Assembly (NCBI GenBank): GCA_028285035.1
Contig: JANQQF010000149.1
Coordinates: 1 to 38,885, forward strand
Direction of reading: 5' to 3'
Length of the DNA: 38,885 bases
DNA from: Phycisphaerae bacterium
Lineage (GTDB): Bacteria > Chloroflexota > Anaerolineae > 4572-78 > J111
A model generated the notes under the pieces. The model saw nothing but the letters and a program-made list of their open reading frames with translations. It was not told the DNA's origin and did no database searches. Within the stretch, counting starts at the first letter, position 1. Each line of letters opens with the position of its first letter. Of this stretch, positions 1-7,439 are shown one piece after another. The position numbers and the translations under genes were made by a program.

Positions 1-21
1 GCCCGATTTGCAAACCGAGTG

Positions 22-88
22 TTTCACACGATCCATTGATGCTTATTTGTTTGTTAATGTTCTTTCATTTTCACACGATCCATTGATG
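22..88. repeat. 20-bp direct repeat pair
   Basis: Identical 20-bp copies lie at 22-41 and 69-88, 47 bp apart. The second copy encodes part of the last residues of the HNH protein and the first lies just beyond its stop codon. The sequence between and around the copies is not repeated, so this is a short duplication rather than a full tandem unit. Confidence 0.8.
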
Positions 89-404
89 TCTGACAATTAA
101 TCCCTAGGCGGGGTTTGGACCAACCGCCGCCTGCCATTCTTGCCCAATAACTGAAATGCACCCCATATTGATTCGTCTCTGGATCTAACGCCTGGATTTT
201 ATTATACTTATGGCTGTTACACCCTGAGCAAGATAGGGCTAAATTTTCTAAAGTGGTTTCTCCGCCAGCCGAACGAGGCTGAATGTGTTCAGCAACAAAT
301 GATTGGGTGGCAAAATGAGCAGGACTTTGACAATATTCACAACGTCCCTTAGCACGTTCAAAGATTGATCTCTTTTGCGTCGCTGTTACACGTTGATTAG
401 GCAT
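54..404 (-). CDS. HNH endonuclease family protein
   Basis: Small metal-dependent nuclease of the HNH superfamily, probably cytoplasmic; its substrate cannot be told from sequence. A CxxC pair (CEYC), then an EHIQPRSAGG segment carrying the HNH histidine, an asparagine in TLENLAL, and a second CxxC (CSGC) followed by N-x-H-K give the treble-clef core, which fills most of the protein. I chose the ATG at 404 (start MPNQRVTATQ), which overlaps the stop of the upstream gene as ATGCCTAA; a GTG at 428 is the alternative. The last 35 or so residues do not look like the usual tail of these HNH proteins, and the final codons fall inside a 20-bp direct repeat (see 22-88), so the C-terminus may be rearranged. 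It is the last gene of the topA-side cluster and is probably translationally coupled to its neighbour. Confidence 0.8.
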   Translation of the reverse strand: MPNQRVTATQKRSIFERAKGRCEYCQSPAHFATQSFVAEHIQPRSAGGETTLENLALSCSGCNSHKYNKIQALDPETNQYGVHFSYWARMAGGGWSKPRLGINCQTSMDRVKMKEH

Positions 405-801
405 ACGTTGCCGTGAGGCCCAACTCACTCATCAATTCTGAAACAGACACACCGCGCTTTTTGGCCAAAGTCAAAAGGGCTTCTAAGCGGGTCACATCCT
501 GGCGTTCAGTCTGTTGAACAAGTCCCAATAGTTCAGCATGTTCGTCAGTAGACAACATCTCGTCCTGACTTCTTTTTCTTAGAACATCGAACCGAGCCTG
601 AGCTTCATCTGTTAGATGTTGCGCTTCAATGATCGCTAAAAGGGCTCGTTCTTCTTCCTCAATAAAAAGGGGGACACCACGCTGTGCTTGTAAAGAAATA
701 ACTTGACGAGCAAATTCTGTTAGTTCTGCGGTGGGCAACTTTTCAACCGCAGCTAATAACTCATCAACTGTTAATTTTGCTAAAACTTCAACGGTTACCA
801 T
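397..801 (-). CDS. Small helical protein of unknown function, partner of the HNH gene
   Basis: A 134-residue acidic protein predicted almost wholly alpha-helical. It starts MVTVEVLAKLTVDELLAAVE and continues with Leu/Glu-rich heptad-like stretches. I recognise no catalytic motif. The ATG at 801 is preceded by a good ribosome binding site (AGAGGAG, 6 nt away). The same frame is open further upstream to 1209, but that part lies over topA and is not protein-like. The stop overlaps the start of the HNH gene by 8 nt, so the two are probably made together. The family could be a nuclease partner or regulator, but that rests on the pairing alone. topA ends 64 nt upstream on the same strand. Confidence 0.7.
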   Translation of the reverse strand: MVTVEVLAKLTVDELLAAVEKLPTAELTEFARQVISLQAQRGVPLFIEEEERALLAIIEAQHLTDEAQARFDVLRKRSQDEMLSTDEHAELLGLVQQTERQDVTRLEALLTLAKKRGVSVSELMSELGLTATYA

Positions 802-865
802 ACTTAACTCCTCTGGAGATTTGACCCAGTAAGTTGCCCGCCAAATCCCTGTACCTCCCCGGCTC

Positions 866-3286
866 TTACGCCGCCAAAGCTGTAGCAGGTACTGTCTCAG
901 CTGTAGTATCCGGCAATTTATCCAACTCAACCTGCTCTTCACAAACACTACATTGGGCCCAGTTACGATTCTTTTGAATGAGCAGGCCCTGACAGGTAGG
1001 GCAGGGGGAAGGCAATGGTCGTTTCCAGCTACTCCATTCACATTCGGGGTAGTTGGCACAACCATAGAAGACACGCCCTTTTTTGCTACGTCGTTCAACC
1101 AATTCGCCATTGTCATTCGGGCAGGGAATGCCCAATTTGACCAAGTGAGGTTTGGCATTGCGACACTCTGGGAAGTTTGAGCAGGCTTCAAATTTACCAA
1201 AGCGGCCAAATTTTAACACCATCGGGTTGCCACACTTCTCACACATTTCACCCGTTTGTTGATCTTCAATCGAAACCTCGGGCATATTTTGATCAGCGTA
1301 GGTTACCGCTTTTGAGAAAGGTGCGTAGAAGTCTTGCAGAACTGGTTCAGTCTCTAATTCCCCTTGGGCAATCCGATCAAGGTCATCTTCCATCTGTGAG
1401 GTAAATTGAACATTGATAATGTCGGGGAAGTACTCAACCAGCAACTCATTAACAATCTCCCCAATCTCCGTTGGATATAGTCGCTTCTCAAACTTTTCAA
1501 CATATCCCCGTTGCTGAATAGTCGTTATAATCGCCGCGTACGTACTTGGCCGACCAATGCCATTTTCTTCCAAAACCTTAACCAGCGTTGCTTCTGTGTA
1601 GCGAGGCGGCGGTTGGGTGAAATGCTGTTCGGGCAACAATTTCAATAGCTTCAGCATTTCATCAGCATCTAGTTCAGGCAAAATCACGCCTTCGCTTTTA
1701 TCTGGCGTCGCATCTTCATCGAGGGTCTCTTCATAGACGGACAGGAAACCTTTGAAACGAATTCTTGAGCCACTGGCTCGCAAACGATAAGGCCAATTTC
1801 CATCATCTAGCTGACTTAGTCCCGCACCAACTTTGACTGACATCGTATCATAAATTGCATTGGTCATTTGGCTCGCCACAAAACGCTGCCAAATCAAGGT
1901 GTAAAGTCGGGCTTGATCTCGGCTTAGGAATTCTTTCACCTTGTGCGGCTCTCGCAAAACACCCGTGGGGCGAATCGCTTCATGAGCTTCCTGAGCCGAC
2001 TTACTTTTAGTTTTATAGACGGGTGGCTCTTCAGGCACCATATCAGGGCCATACTGGGCCGTGATAAATTCACGTGCTTCAGTTTGAGCTTGCTTGGAAA
2101 CATTCAGACTGTCGGTTCGCATATAGGTAATTAGCCCGACTGTGCCTTCGCCGCCTAGCTCAATCCCTTCATAGAGCTGCTGAGCAACGCTCATTGTTTT
2201 TCGCGTGCCAAAGCCCAGACGTCGCGAAGCCTCCTGTTGCAAGGTACTTGTGGTAAATGGAGCAGCTGGCTTACGGCGACGCTCTCCTTTTTTCACCTCT
2301 TCAACGACATAGGTTGATTTTTCAAGCTCAGCAACAATCGCATTCGCATCGGCTTCATTTTTGAGATCGGCTTTTTCACCCTTCACGTGGGTCAATTTAG
2401 CCCGGAATTGCTCATCTGTCTGCAGTTGCTTGGCTAAATCAGCCTCAACAGACCAATATTCAACGGGGTTGAAATCATCGATCTCACGTTCACGCTCAAC
2501 GATCAGACGAAGGGCCACACTTTGCACACGACCGGCGCTTGTTCGTCCCCGCACTTTGCGCCACAACAGCGGACTAATTTGGTAGCCCACCAAACGGTCT
2601 AAAATCCGTCGGGCTTGCTGGGCATCGACCCGCTTCATATCAACTTCGCGGGGATGAGAGAATGCCTCGGCGACCGCATCGTTGGTAATTTCGTGAAAGA
2701 CTACCCGCTTAATACGATCCGGGTCCATCTCTGCCGCTTCAATCAAATGCCAAGCGATGGCTTCTCCCTCACGGTCAGGGTCCGTTGCCAGATAAATCTC
2801 TTTGACCTCACTAGCCAACTTTTTCAGCTCTTTGACAACAGGACGCTTTTCGTTGGGGACCCGATATTTCGGAGCAAACCCATTGTCAACATCAACGGAG
2901 AGTTGCGAGCGCAACAAGTCGCGCACGTGCCCCACGGATGCTTTCACTGTATAGCCTCTACCTAAAAATTTACCCACAGTTCGGGCTTTCGCAGGCGACT
3001 CAACAATGACTAACTTACCCCGACGGGCCTTGGTTTTACTTTTTGCCTTAGTTTTAGCTTTGGCTTTAGGCTTCTTTTGATTGGCCTTTTTGATCGTTTC
3101 TGGATCAGGCGGAGCAACGTGCTCATGCTCAGGGGTACGGCCCATTTTGAACATACCTGTCCCACATACAGAACAGGTTCCTTTGGTTCCAGGCGTACCT
3201 GTTGCTGTATAGACAGCTTCAGCCCCGGCCATTTCTCGTTTTTCTTTACATTTTACGCAATATGCAATCATTAATTCTGCACTCAT
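866..3286 (-). CDS. topA: DNA topoisomerase I with N-terminal zinc-ribbon extension
   Basis: Type IA topoisomerase that relaxes negative supercoils through a 5'-phosphotyrosine intermediate. The core runs from about residue 91 (KLVIVESPAKARTVGKFLG): TOPRIM domain with DPDREGE at 169-175, the SAGRVQSVAL motif near 250-258, and catalytic Tyr388 in GLITYMRTDS. The C-terminus has two clear topoisomerase zinc fingers (CEKCGNPM...CSNFPEC and CPNDNGEL...CANYPEC) and a third CPTC...CSVC pair. Unusually, about 60 residues come before the core: a four-cysteine ribbon (CVKCK...CSVCG) resembling DUF5679, then a Lys/Ala-rich linker at about 65-90. The start at 3286 follows GGAGCATAAGGG; Met6 is an alternative. 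The total of 806 aa is in the family range once the extension is allowed for. It is the first gene of a cluster with the small helical protein and the HNH gene. Confidence 0.97.
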   Translation of the reverse strand: MSAELMIAYCVKCKEKREMAGAEAVYTATGTPGTKGTCSVCGTGMFKMGRTPEHEHVAPPDPETIKKANQKKPKAKAKTKAKSKTKARRGKLVIVESPAKARTVGKFLGRGYTVKASVGHVRDLLRSQLSVDVDNGFAPKYRVPNEKRPVVKELKKLASEVKEIYLATDPDREGEAIAWHLIEAAEMDPDRIKRVVFHEITNDAVAEAFSHPREVDMKRVDAQQARRILDRLVGYQISPLLWRKVRGRTSAGRVQSVALRLIVEREREIDDFNPVEYWSVEADLAKQLQTDEQFRAKLTHVKGEKADLKNEADANAIVAELEKSTYVVEEVKKGERRRKPAAPFTTSTLQQEASRRLGFGTRKTMSVAQQLYEGIELGGEGTVGLITYMRTDSLNVSKQAQTEAREFITAQYGPDMVPEEPPVYKTKSKSAQEAHEAIRPTGVLREPHKVKEFLSRDQARLYTLIWQRFVASQMTNAIYDTMSVKVGAGLSQLDDGNWPYRLRASGSRIRFKGFLSVYEETLDEDATPDKSEGVILPELDADEMLKLLKLLPEQHFTQPPPRYTEATLVKVLEENGIGRPSTYAAIITTIQQRGYVEKFEKRLYPTEIGEIVNELLVEYFPDIINVQFTSQMEDDLDRIAQGELETEPVLQDFYAPFSKAVTYADQNMPEVSIEDQQTGEMCEKCGNPMVLKFGRFGKFEACSNFPECRNAKPHLVKLGIPCPNDNGELVERRSKKGRVFYGCANYPECEWSSWKRPLPSPCPTCQGLLIQKNRNWAQCSVCEEQVELDKLPDTTAETVPATALAA

Positions 3287-3438
3287 CCCTTATGCTCCAT
3301 TGGAAATTGAAGTAGACGATGTTATCTAAAAGATAGACGATTTCAGAGCAATTTACATTTTACCGAAAGTAATCTTCCTATATATTACGCATCAAGACCA
3401 AAAATCTTACTTTGGAAAATAATTTTGCCTGCCTATTA

Positions 3439-3539
3439 CAGTTGGGCGTAGATAGCCACGCATCAACGAACATCACAACGCCCAACTGCTTAAGTATTTC
3501 GCTCTTGGTACCTGTTGCTCTATTTATCCGCGAAATACT
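3439..3539. repeat. Two adjacent inverted repeats in the manC-topA gap
   Basis: Two perfect 10-bp inverted repeats lie side by side in the 260-bp gap: 3439-3448 with 3479-3488 (CAGTTGGGCG arms, 30-bp loop) and 3493-3502 with 3530-3539 (AGTATTTCGC arms, 27-bp loop). On the minus strand they come directly after the manC stop codon. No T-run follows either stem, so they are not standard rho-independent terminators. They could protect the 3' end, act as operators for topA, or be a small palindromic element. The rest of the gap (3287-3438) is AT-rich and I could not pick a topA promoter there. Confidence 0.55.
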
Positions 3540-3546
3540 AATTCTT

Positions 3547-4611
3547 CTACAATAGCTCCGACCGTTTGTTTTCCTTTAACCAATTGACAACTTTTTTAAT
3601 ATCCTGGACTTTGTCCTTAGCACAAACCAGCAGCGCGTCTCCGGAGTCAACGATAACAACATCTTCTAAGCCAATTGTCGCAATCAAACGACTGCCATCG
3701 CCCTGAATGAGCGATCCTGTAGTATCCAAGCCAAAATGTTCGGCATCTAAGATAACATTTCCATTCTCATCTGGCTCATTGATCCCATGAATAGCGGCCC
3801 AACTCCCAACATCATCCCAGCCTACACTAATGGGAATGACCGCAACTTTGCTGGCCCGCTCCATAATCCCCACATCAATGCTTTCCGGTGTAATCTGCTC
3901 CCAAATTGGCTCAATTGGATTACCAGACGAAATTGCGGCCTCCATTTGTTCCAATTGCTTGGCAAATTCTGGCATACAGGTGCCAAAAGCGTCCATCAAG
4001 GTGGAAAGTTGCCAAATAAAGATACCACTATTCCAATAATACTCACCGCTATCTAAAAACCTTTGAGCTGTTTCTAGATTTGGTTTTTCCAAAAACTGAT
4101 CAACCTCAAACGTCTCGTAGTTGTTGTAGGTACCAATATTCTGAGCCCGTTTGATATAACCGTAGCCAGTTTCAGGTCGATCCGGGGTGATCCCCAAAGT
4201 GACCAAATAGCCTTGGCGTGCAACTTCCTCGGCAGCCAAGAGTGCTTGGCGAAACCCTTCCTCATCGGCAATAAAGTGGTCCGAATGAAGGGAGGCCATG
4301 ACGGCATCAGGGTCAGCTTGATTCATGTGAGCTGCGGCCAACCCAATACAAGGGGCTGTGTTTTTACCACTAGGTTCAGCAATAATGTTTTCTAACAATA
4401 AATCCGGAACCTGCTCTTTAATTAAGACACCGTAATCGTGATTAGTGGCAATGTAAACCTGTTCTGGTGGAATAATTGATCGTATCCGCTCGACGGTACG
4501 TTGGATCAACGTTGTTCCACTACCAAGGTCTAATAACTGTTTTGGTAAGGCTTTGCGGCTGCGTGGCCACAATCGAGTTCCCGTTCCACCTGCTAAAATC
4601 AATGCAAACAT
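3547..4611 (-). CDS. manC: Mannose-1-phosphate guanylyltransferase
   Basis: Makes GDP-mannose from mannose-1-phosphate and GTP in the cytoplasm, feeding surface polysaccharide or glycan synthesis. It begins MFALILAGGTGTRLWPRSRK, the nucleotidyltransferase signature (residues 8-16 with the downstream KxLPKQ). It also shows EPSGKNTAP (79-87), SDHFI (110-114) with the metal-binding Asp, FLEKP (173-177) and NSGIF (194-198). At 354 aa it is the short, single-domain form without the C-terminal phosphomannose isomerase domain. A ribosome binding site AGGAGG lies about 13 nt upstream. It follows dprA by 47 nt and so is probably co-transcribed with it. Its product is a plausible donor source for the GT-C island at 13378-34106, through polyprenyl-phosphate mannose, but no such synthase gene is in the window. 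Confidence 0.95.
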   Translation of the reverse strand: MFALILAGGTGTRLWPRSRKALPKQLLDLGSGTTLIQRTVERIRSIIPPEQVYIATNHDYGVLIKEQVPDLLLENIIAEPSGKNTAPCIGLAAAHMNQADPDAVMASLHSDHFIADEEGFRQALLAAEEVARQGYLVTLGITPDRPETGYGYIKRAQNIGTYNNYETFEVDQFLEKPNLETAQRFLDSGEYYWNSGIFIWQLSTLMDAFGTCMPEFAKQLEQMEAAISSGNPIEPIWEQITPESIDVGIMERASKVAVIPISVGWDDVGSWAAIHGINEPDENGNVILDAEHFGLDTTGSLIQGDGSRLIATIGLEDVVIVDSGDALLVCAKDKVQDIKKVVNWLKENKRSELL

Positions 4612-4658
4612 CGCTGGTATGTATCCTCCTGGGTGCGAGATGAAGCTAATTACGATCG

Positions 4659-5774
4659 TTATTCAATCACATACTGCATTGTTGTCTCACGAGCAATGAC
4701 ATAATTCATGCCGTTCACCTGCCGAACCATGCCCTTAAGTTCCATGAGCGTTAAGGTACTTGAAACTTCCGAAGCCGATAAATTTGTCGCTTCCCCTAAC
4801 TCGTCAATATGAGTAGGGTCAAGCGAGAGCTGTTTTAACAGCGTTGCTTCAATGTCATTATCAGGAATGATAGCCCGAGCCTCATGCTGTTGGGCCACCA
4901 TTGTCAGGTTTAGCTCTTCCAGAATATCATTAACTTGTGTGATAAGCTTTGCCCCGCCATTTTGGATCAAATGATTCGGCCCTTCACTACTCTTTCGGAA
5001 GATTGGCCCAGGCACGGCAAACACCTCACGCCCCTGCTCTAAAGCATAATCAGCCGTAATCCGAGCTCCGCTGCGAGCTGCTCCCTCAACAATCAAGGTA
5101 CCCAAGCTCAAGCCGCTGATAATCCTATTCCGTTGAGGAAAGTTACCGCTTTCCGGTTTTGTACCTAATGGATATTCTGAGATTAAGGCCCCGTTTTCAA
5201 TGATAGCCTCACTAAGTTTCCGATTTTCAGCTGGATAAATCACATCAACGCCTGAGCCTAACACAGCCAGTGTTCGGCCTCCAGCCTCAACCGCCGTACG
5301 GTGGGCTTCAGTGTCGATCCCATAAGCCAATCCACTAACGACCGTAATCTGGTTATCTACCAGTCCTTGGGCAAAAGTTCGAGTACACTCTTTCCCATAT
5401 GCCGTAGCCCGTCGAGTCCCCACCACAGCTAAGGCCCATTCATCCTGAGGCAACAATGTTCCACGAATAAATAAGACAAGCGGCGGGCTGTAGATATTCT
5501 TCAACAGCGCCGGATAATCGGGGTCGTCCCAAGATAATGCCGTTATGCCGAGTTTATCAAGTTTTTCAAGTTCAAGGTCAAGATCCAAGTTATTTCTGGT
5601 CTTGACTAAATTCTCAACCGACCGCTTATCCAGACCAACAGCTCGTAATTCCCTAGGGTTAGCCAACCAGGCTTGCTCTACCTCACCATAATAATCTAAC
5701 AGTAATCGTAAACGGGCGGGGCCAATTCCTGGCACTTTACTAAATCCAATCCAGTAACGGAGGTTGGTATTCAC
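4659..5774 (-). CDS. dprA: DNA processing protein DprA
   Basis: Single-stranded-DNA-binding RecA loader used in natural transformation and other recombination. The N-terminal part has a helix-hairpin-helix-like segment (SKVPGIGPARLRLLL, about 12-26). The Rossmann-like DprA core shows SGLAYGID (147-154), GSGVDVIYP (173-181), FPQRNRIISGLS (212-223) and SGARITADYA (235-244). A winged-helix DprA_WH-like domain forms the C-terminus (about 305-371). The start is GTG at 5774, supported by AGAGGA 5 nt upstream; the segment before it is open but non-coding in look. It has its own promoter (5821-5850) just after the ribosomal operon's terminator, and reads on into manC. Confidence 0.95.
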   Translation of the reverse strand: MNTNLRYWIGFSKVPGIGPARLRLLLDYYGEVEQAWLANPRELRAVGLDKRSVENLVKTRNNLDLDLELEKLDKLGITALSWDDPDYPALLKNIYSPPLVLFIRGTLLPQDEWALAVVGTRRATAYGKECTRTFAQGLVDNQITVVSGLAYGIDTEAHRTAVEAGGRTLAVLGSGVDVIYPAENRKLSEAIIENGALISEYPLGTKPESGNFPQRNRIISGLSLGTLIVEGAARSGARITADYALEQGREVFAVPGPIFRKSSEGPNHLIQNGGAKLITQVNDILEELNLTMVAQQHEARAIIPDNDIEATLLKQLSLDPTHIDELGEATNLSASEVSSTLTLMELKGMVRQVNGMNYVIARETTMQYVIE

Positions 5775-5820
5775 TAGTTCCTCTGGCTTATTTCAGTATG
5801 GTCTGGCGCAATCGTTGGTT

Positions 5821-5850
5821 AGAATACCACGAGGCCAAGGTGATTGTCAA
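5821..5850 (-). promoter_or_regulatory. Sigma70-type promoter for dprA-manC
   Basis: Read on the minus strand: -35 TTGACA (5845-5850, perfect), 18-bp spacer, -10 TATTCT (5821-5826, 4 of 6). Transcription would start near 5814, giving a 5' leader of about 40 nt before the dprA GTG. Its place directly after the terminator at 5877-5903 supports it as the start of a new unit. Confidence 0.7.
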
Positions 5851-5876
5851 TACATTAAAAATAGGCATTTATAACC

Positions 5877-5903
5877 AAAAAGGAACGCCAATTGGCGTTC
5901 CTT
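5877..5903 (-). terminator. Rho-independent terminator of the ffh-rpsP-khpA-rimM operon
   Basis: A perfect 24-bp palindrome (5880-5903) forms a 10-bp stem rich in GC at its centre with an AATT loop. On the minus strand the stem runs into five T residues (5881-5877). It lies 39 nt past the rimM stop codon. On the plus strand there is no T-tail, so it acts for the minus-strand operon. Confidence 0.9.
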
Positions 5904-5941
5904 CCAGATTTCGTCACACTATACTGAATGTTTAGATCGTG

Positions 5942-6520
5942 TCAAATCAGACCATCCAGTAATTTTATTTCCATTTTTCCCAGATCTAAATCTACCGATT
6001 TAACAACATCATCAATAGCAGGGATTAATATCTGTTTAGGCTGATCACCTTCAACAACATAGACATCATTGGCTTTCGTTTCAATAATATCTACGATTTT
6101 ACCTAAATATTCATCTTCATGTGTATAAACTTCCAGCCCCATTAGCTCATAGAGATAATAGGAGCCTTCTGGCAGGGCAACAGCCTCGCCAATCGGCACT
6201 TGAACGAGTTGATTACGCAATCTTTCCGCTTGCGTGCGATCAACAATTCCTCCCAACGTTAAAAGAAGATTCTGCTTATGCCAGCGATAGGCTTCTAAAT
6301 CATAGGGAGTAGCTTCATATTCGTTACCTAAATACACACGTTTAGTCGTTTCAAACCGCTCAGGAAACTCGGTGAGTACAGCCATAGAAACTTCGCCTCG
6401 CACACCATGCGCTCGGACAATCCGTCCTATTGCTAAATAACGAATTTCAACAGAATTTGACGACAAGGTCTGATCAGAATCTTTAGGCTTAGAGGTATTC
6501 GGACCAATTGGTCCGGTCAT
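5942..6520 (-). CDS. rimM: Ribosome maturation factor RimM
   Basis: Binds S19 and helps mature the head of the 30S subunit. The RimM N-terminal domain starts near residue 27 with YLAIGRIVRAHGVRGEVSMA, and the C-terminal PRC-barrel covers about 115-192 (YYLYELMGLEVYTHEDEYLG, then IPAIDDVVKSVDL). About 25 polar residues precede the conserved start, a little longer than usual. The ATG at 6520 directly follows the khpA TAA with no gap, so translation is probably coupled. It is the last gene of the operon; trmD and rplS, which usually come next, are absent here. Confidence 0.95.
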   Translation of the reverse strand: MTGPIGPNTSKPKDSDQTLSSNSVEIRYLAIGRIVRAHGVRGEVSMAVLTEFPERFETTKRVYLGNEYEATPYDLEAYRWHKQNLLLTLGGIVDRTQAERLRNQLVQVPIGEAVALPEGSYYLYELMGLEVYTHEDEYLGKIVDIIETKANDVYVVEGDQPKQILIPAIDDVVKSVDLDLGKMEIKLLDGLI

Positions 6521-6757
6521 TTATACGATCTCCAATGTGACGCGTTTACCCTCTTTAACGGCAGCAACCCGTAACAAGGTTCGCATTGCGTTAGCAACAC
6601 GACCTTGCTTTCCGATAACCCGCCCCATATCTTCAGGGGTCACGCTTAATTCATAGATAGTTGCACTGGAGCCCTCAATCTCACGGACGATAACGGAATC
6701 TGAGTCATTAACAACAGCTTTAGCCATATACTCAACAAGTTCTTTCATTGAGGACAT
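6521..6757 (-). CDS. khpA: KH-domain RNA-binding protein KhpA
   Basis: A 78-residue single-KH-domain protein that binds RNA; in Firmicutes it pairs with KhpB/EloR. It contains the KH signature VIGKQGRVANAMRTLL and the N-terminal MKELVEYMAKAVVNDSDSV typical of the family. The start at 6757 (MSSMKELVEY) is fixed by a full Shine-Dalgarno GAAGGAGGT at 6767-6775 with a 9-nt spacer; the frame is open upstream to 6835 but those residues are not family-like. It lies between rpsP and rimM, the usual place of this gene. Confidence 0.95.
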   Translation of the reverse strand: MSSMKELVEYMAKAVVNDSDSVIVREIEGSSATIYELSVTPEDMGRVIGKQGRVANAMRTLLRVAAVKEGKRVTLEIV

Positions 6758-6917
6758 GATCTGGATACCTCCTTCAGGATGAACTAATTGGGTTAGCGAT
6801 GTGGTGGTACTGGCTTTTATACAGTGTGGTCCCACCGGTATAAATTTGTTTGGAATGCTGGATCAAATAACGGGTACGATTTTCAAAAATAAGCCGTTGA
6901 TGATTTGAACCAGCCTC

Positions 6918-7364
6918 CTACTCCACAGCTTCGGCTTCTGGTTCAGCTTCTTTTTCTTCCGAAACTTCGGATTCGTCTGAAGCCGCTGTTTCGTCTGAAG
7001 CTTCTGCTTTCTTACTCTTTTTAGCTTTAGGTTTTTCAGCCTTAGCTTCTTCTTCAGCGGCTGTACCATTTGCTTCTGCTAAAATTTTCTCGAGGTCTTC
7101 GCCTTGCTTCAAGCGGCCAAAGCGCTCTAACGTACCTTGATTATCCAACAATTTTCGAACAACATCAGTTGGCTGTGCACCAACTGATAGCCAATGCAAA
7201 ATGCGATCTTCCTGAACAACAAACGTTTTTGGTTCTGTTCGCGGGTTATAATGCCCAACAATCTCAATAAAACGGCCATCACGCGGGGCTCGCTGATCAG
7301 CGATCACTACACGGTATGAGGGGCTTTTGTGGGCTCCTGTACGTCGTAAACGAATTCTAACCAT
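6918..7364 (-). CDS. rpsP: 30S ribosomal protein S16 with charged C-terminal tail
   Basis: Small-subunit protein needed for 30S assembly. Residues 1 to about 85 match S16 throughout ([20 protein letters not shown], then [14 protein letters not shown] and [19 protein letters not shown]). The protein is 148 aa, where S16 is usually 80-100 aa. The extra C-terminal 50 residues are low complexity: an Ala/Glu/Lys stretch with a KAKKSKKAE basic patch, then an acidic Asp/Glu/Ser/Ala run. The ribosome binding site is AGGTGT close before the ATG. It lies 75 nt after ffh and 160 nt before khpA on the same strand. Confidence 0.96.
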   Translation of the reverse strand: MVRIRLRRTGAHKSPSYRVVIADQRAPRDGRFIEIVGHYNPRTEPKTFVVQEDRILHWLSVGAQPTDVVRKLLDNQGTLERFGRLKQGEDLEKILAEANGTAAEEEAKAEKPKAKKSKKAEASDETAASDESEVSEEKEAEPEAEAVE

Positions 7365-7439
7365 AAGACACCTATTACTTTTCTCCTAGTGATTATATCA
7401 CAGTCATTAATTTTAGTTAAAATAGTTAAGGTAAACCTG

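Noticed and set aside
802..1209. Open frame extending the small helical protein upstream to 270 aa
   Set aside because: The extra part lies antiparallel-free within the topA coding region in another frame, has unnatural composition, and a good ribosome binding site marks the ATG at 801.
6501..6514. Perfect 14-bp palindrome GGACCAATTGGTCC
   Set aside because: It is inside the first codons of rimM (Thr-Gly-Pro-Ile-Gly-Pro) and is explained by coding; too short and without a T-tail to be a terminator.
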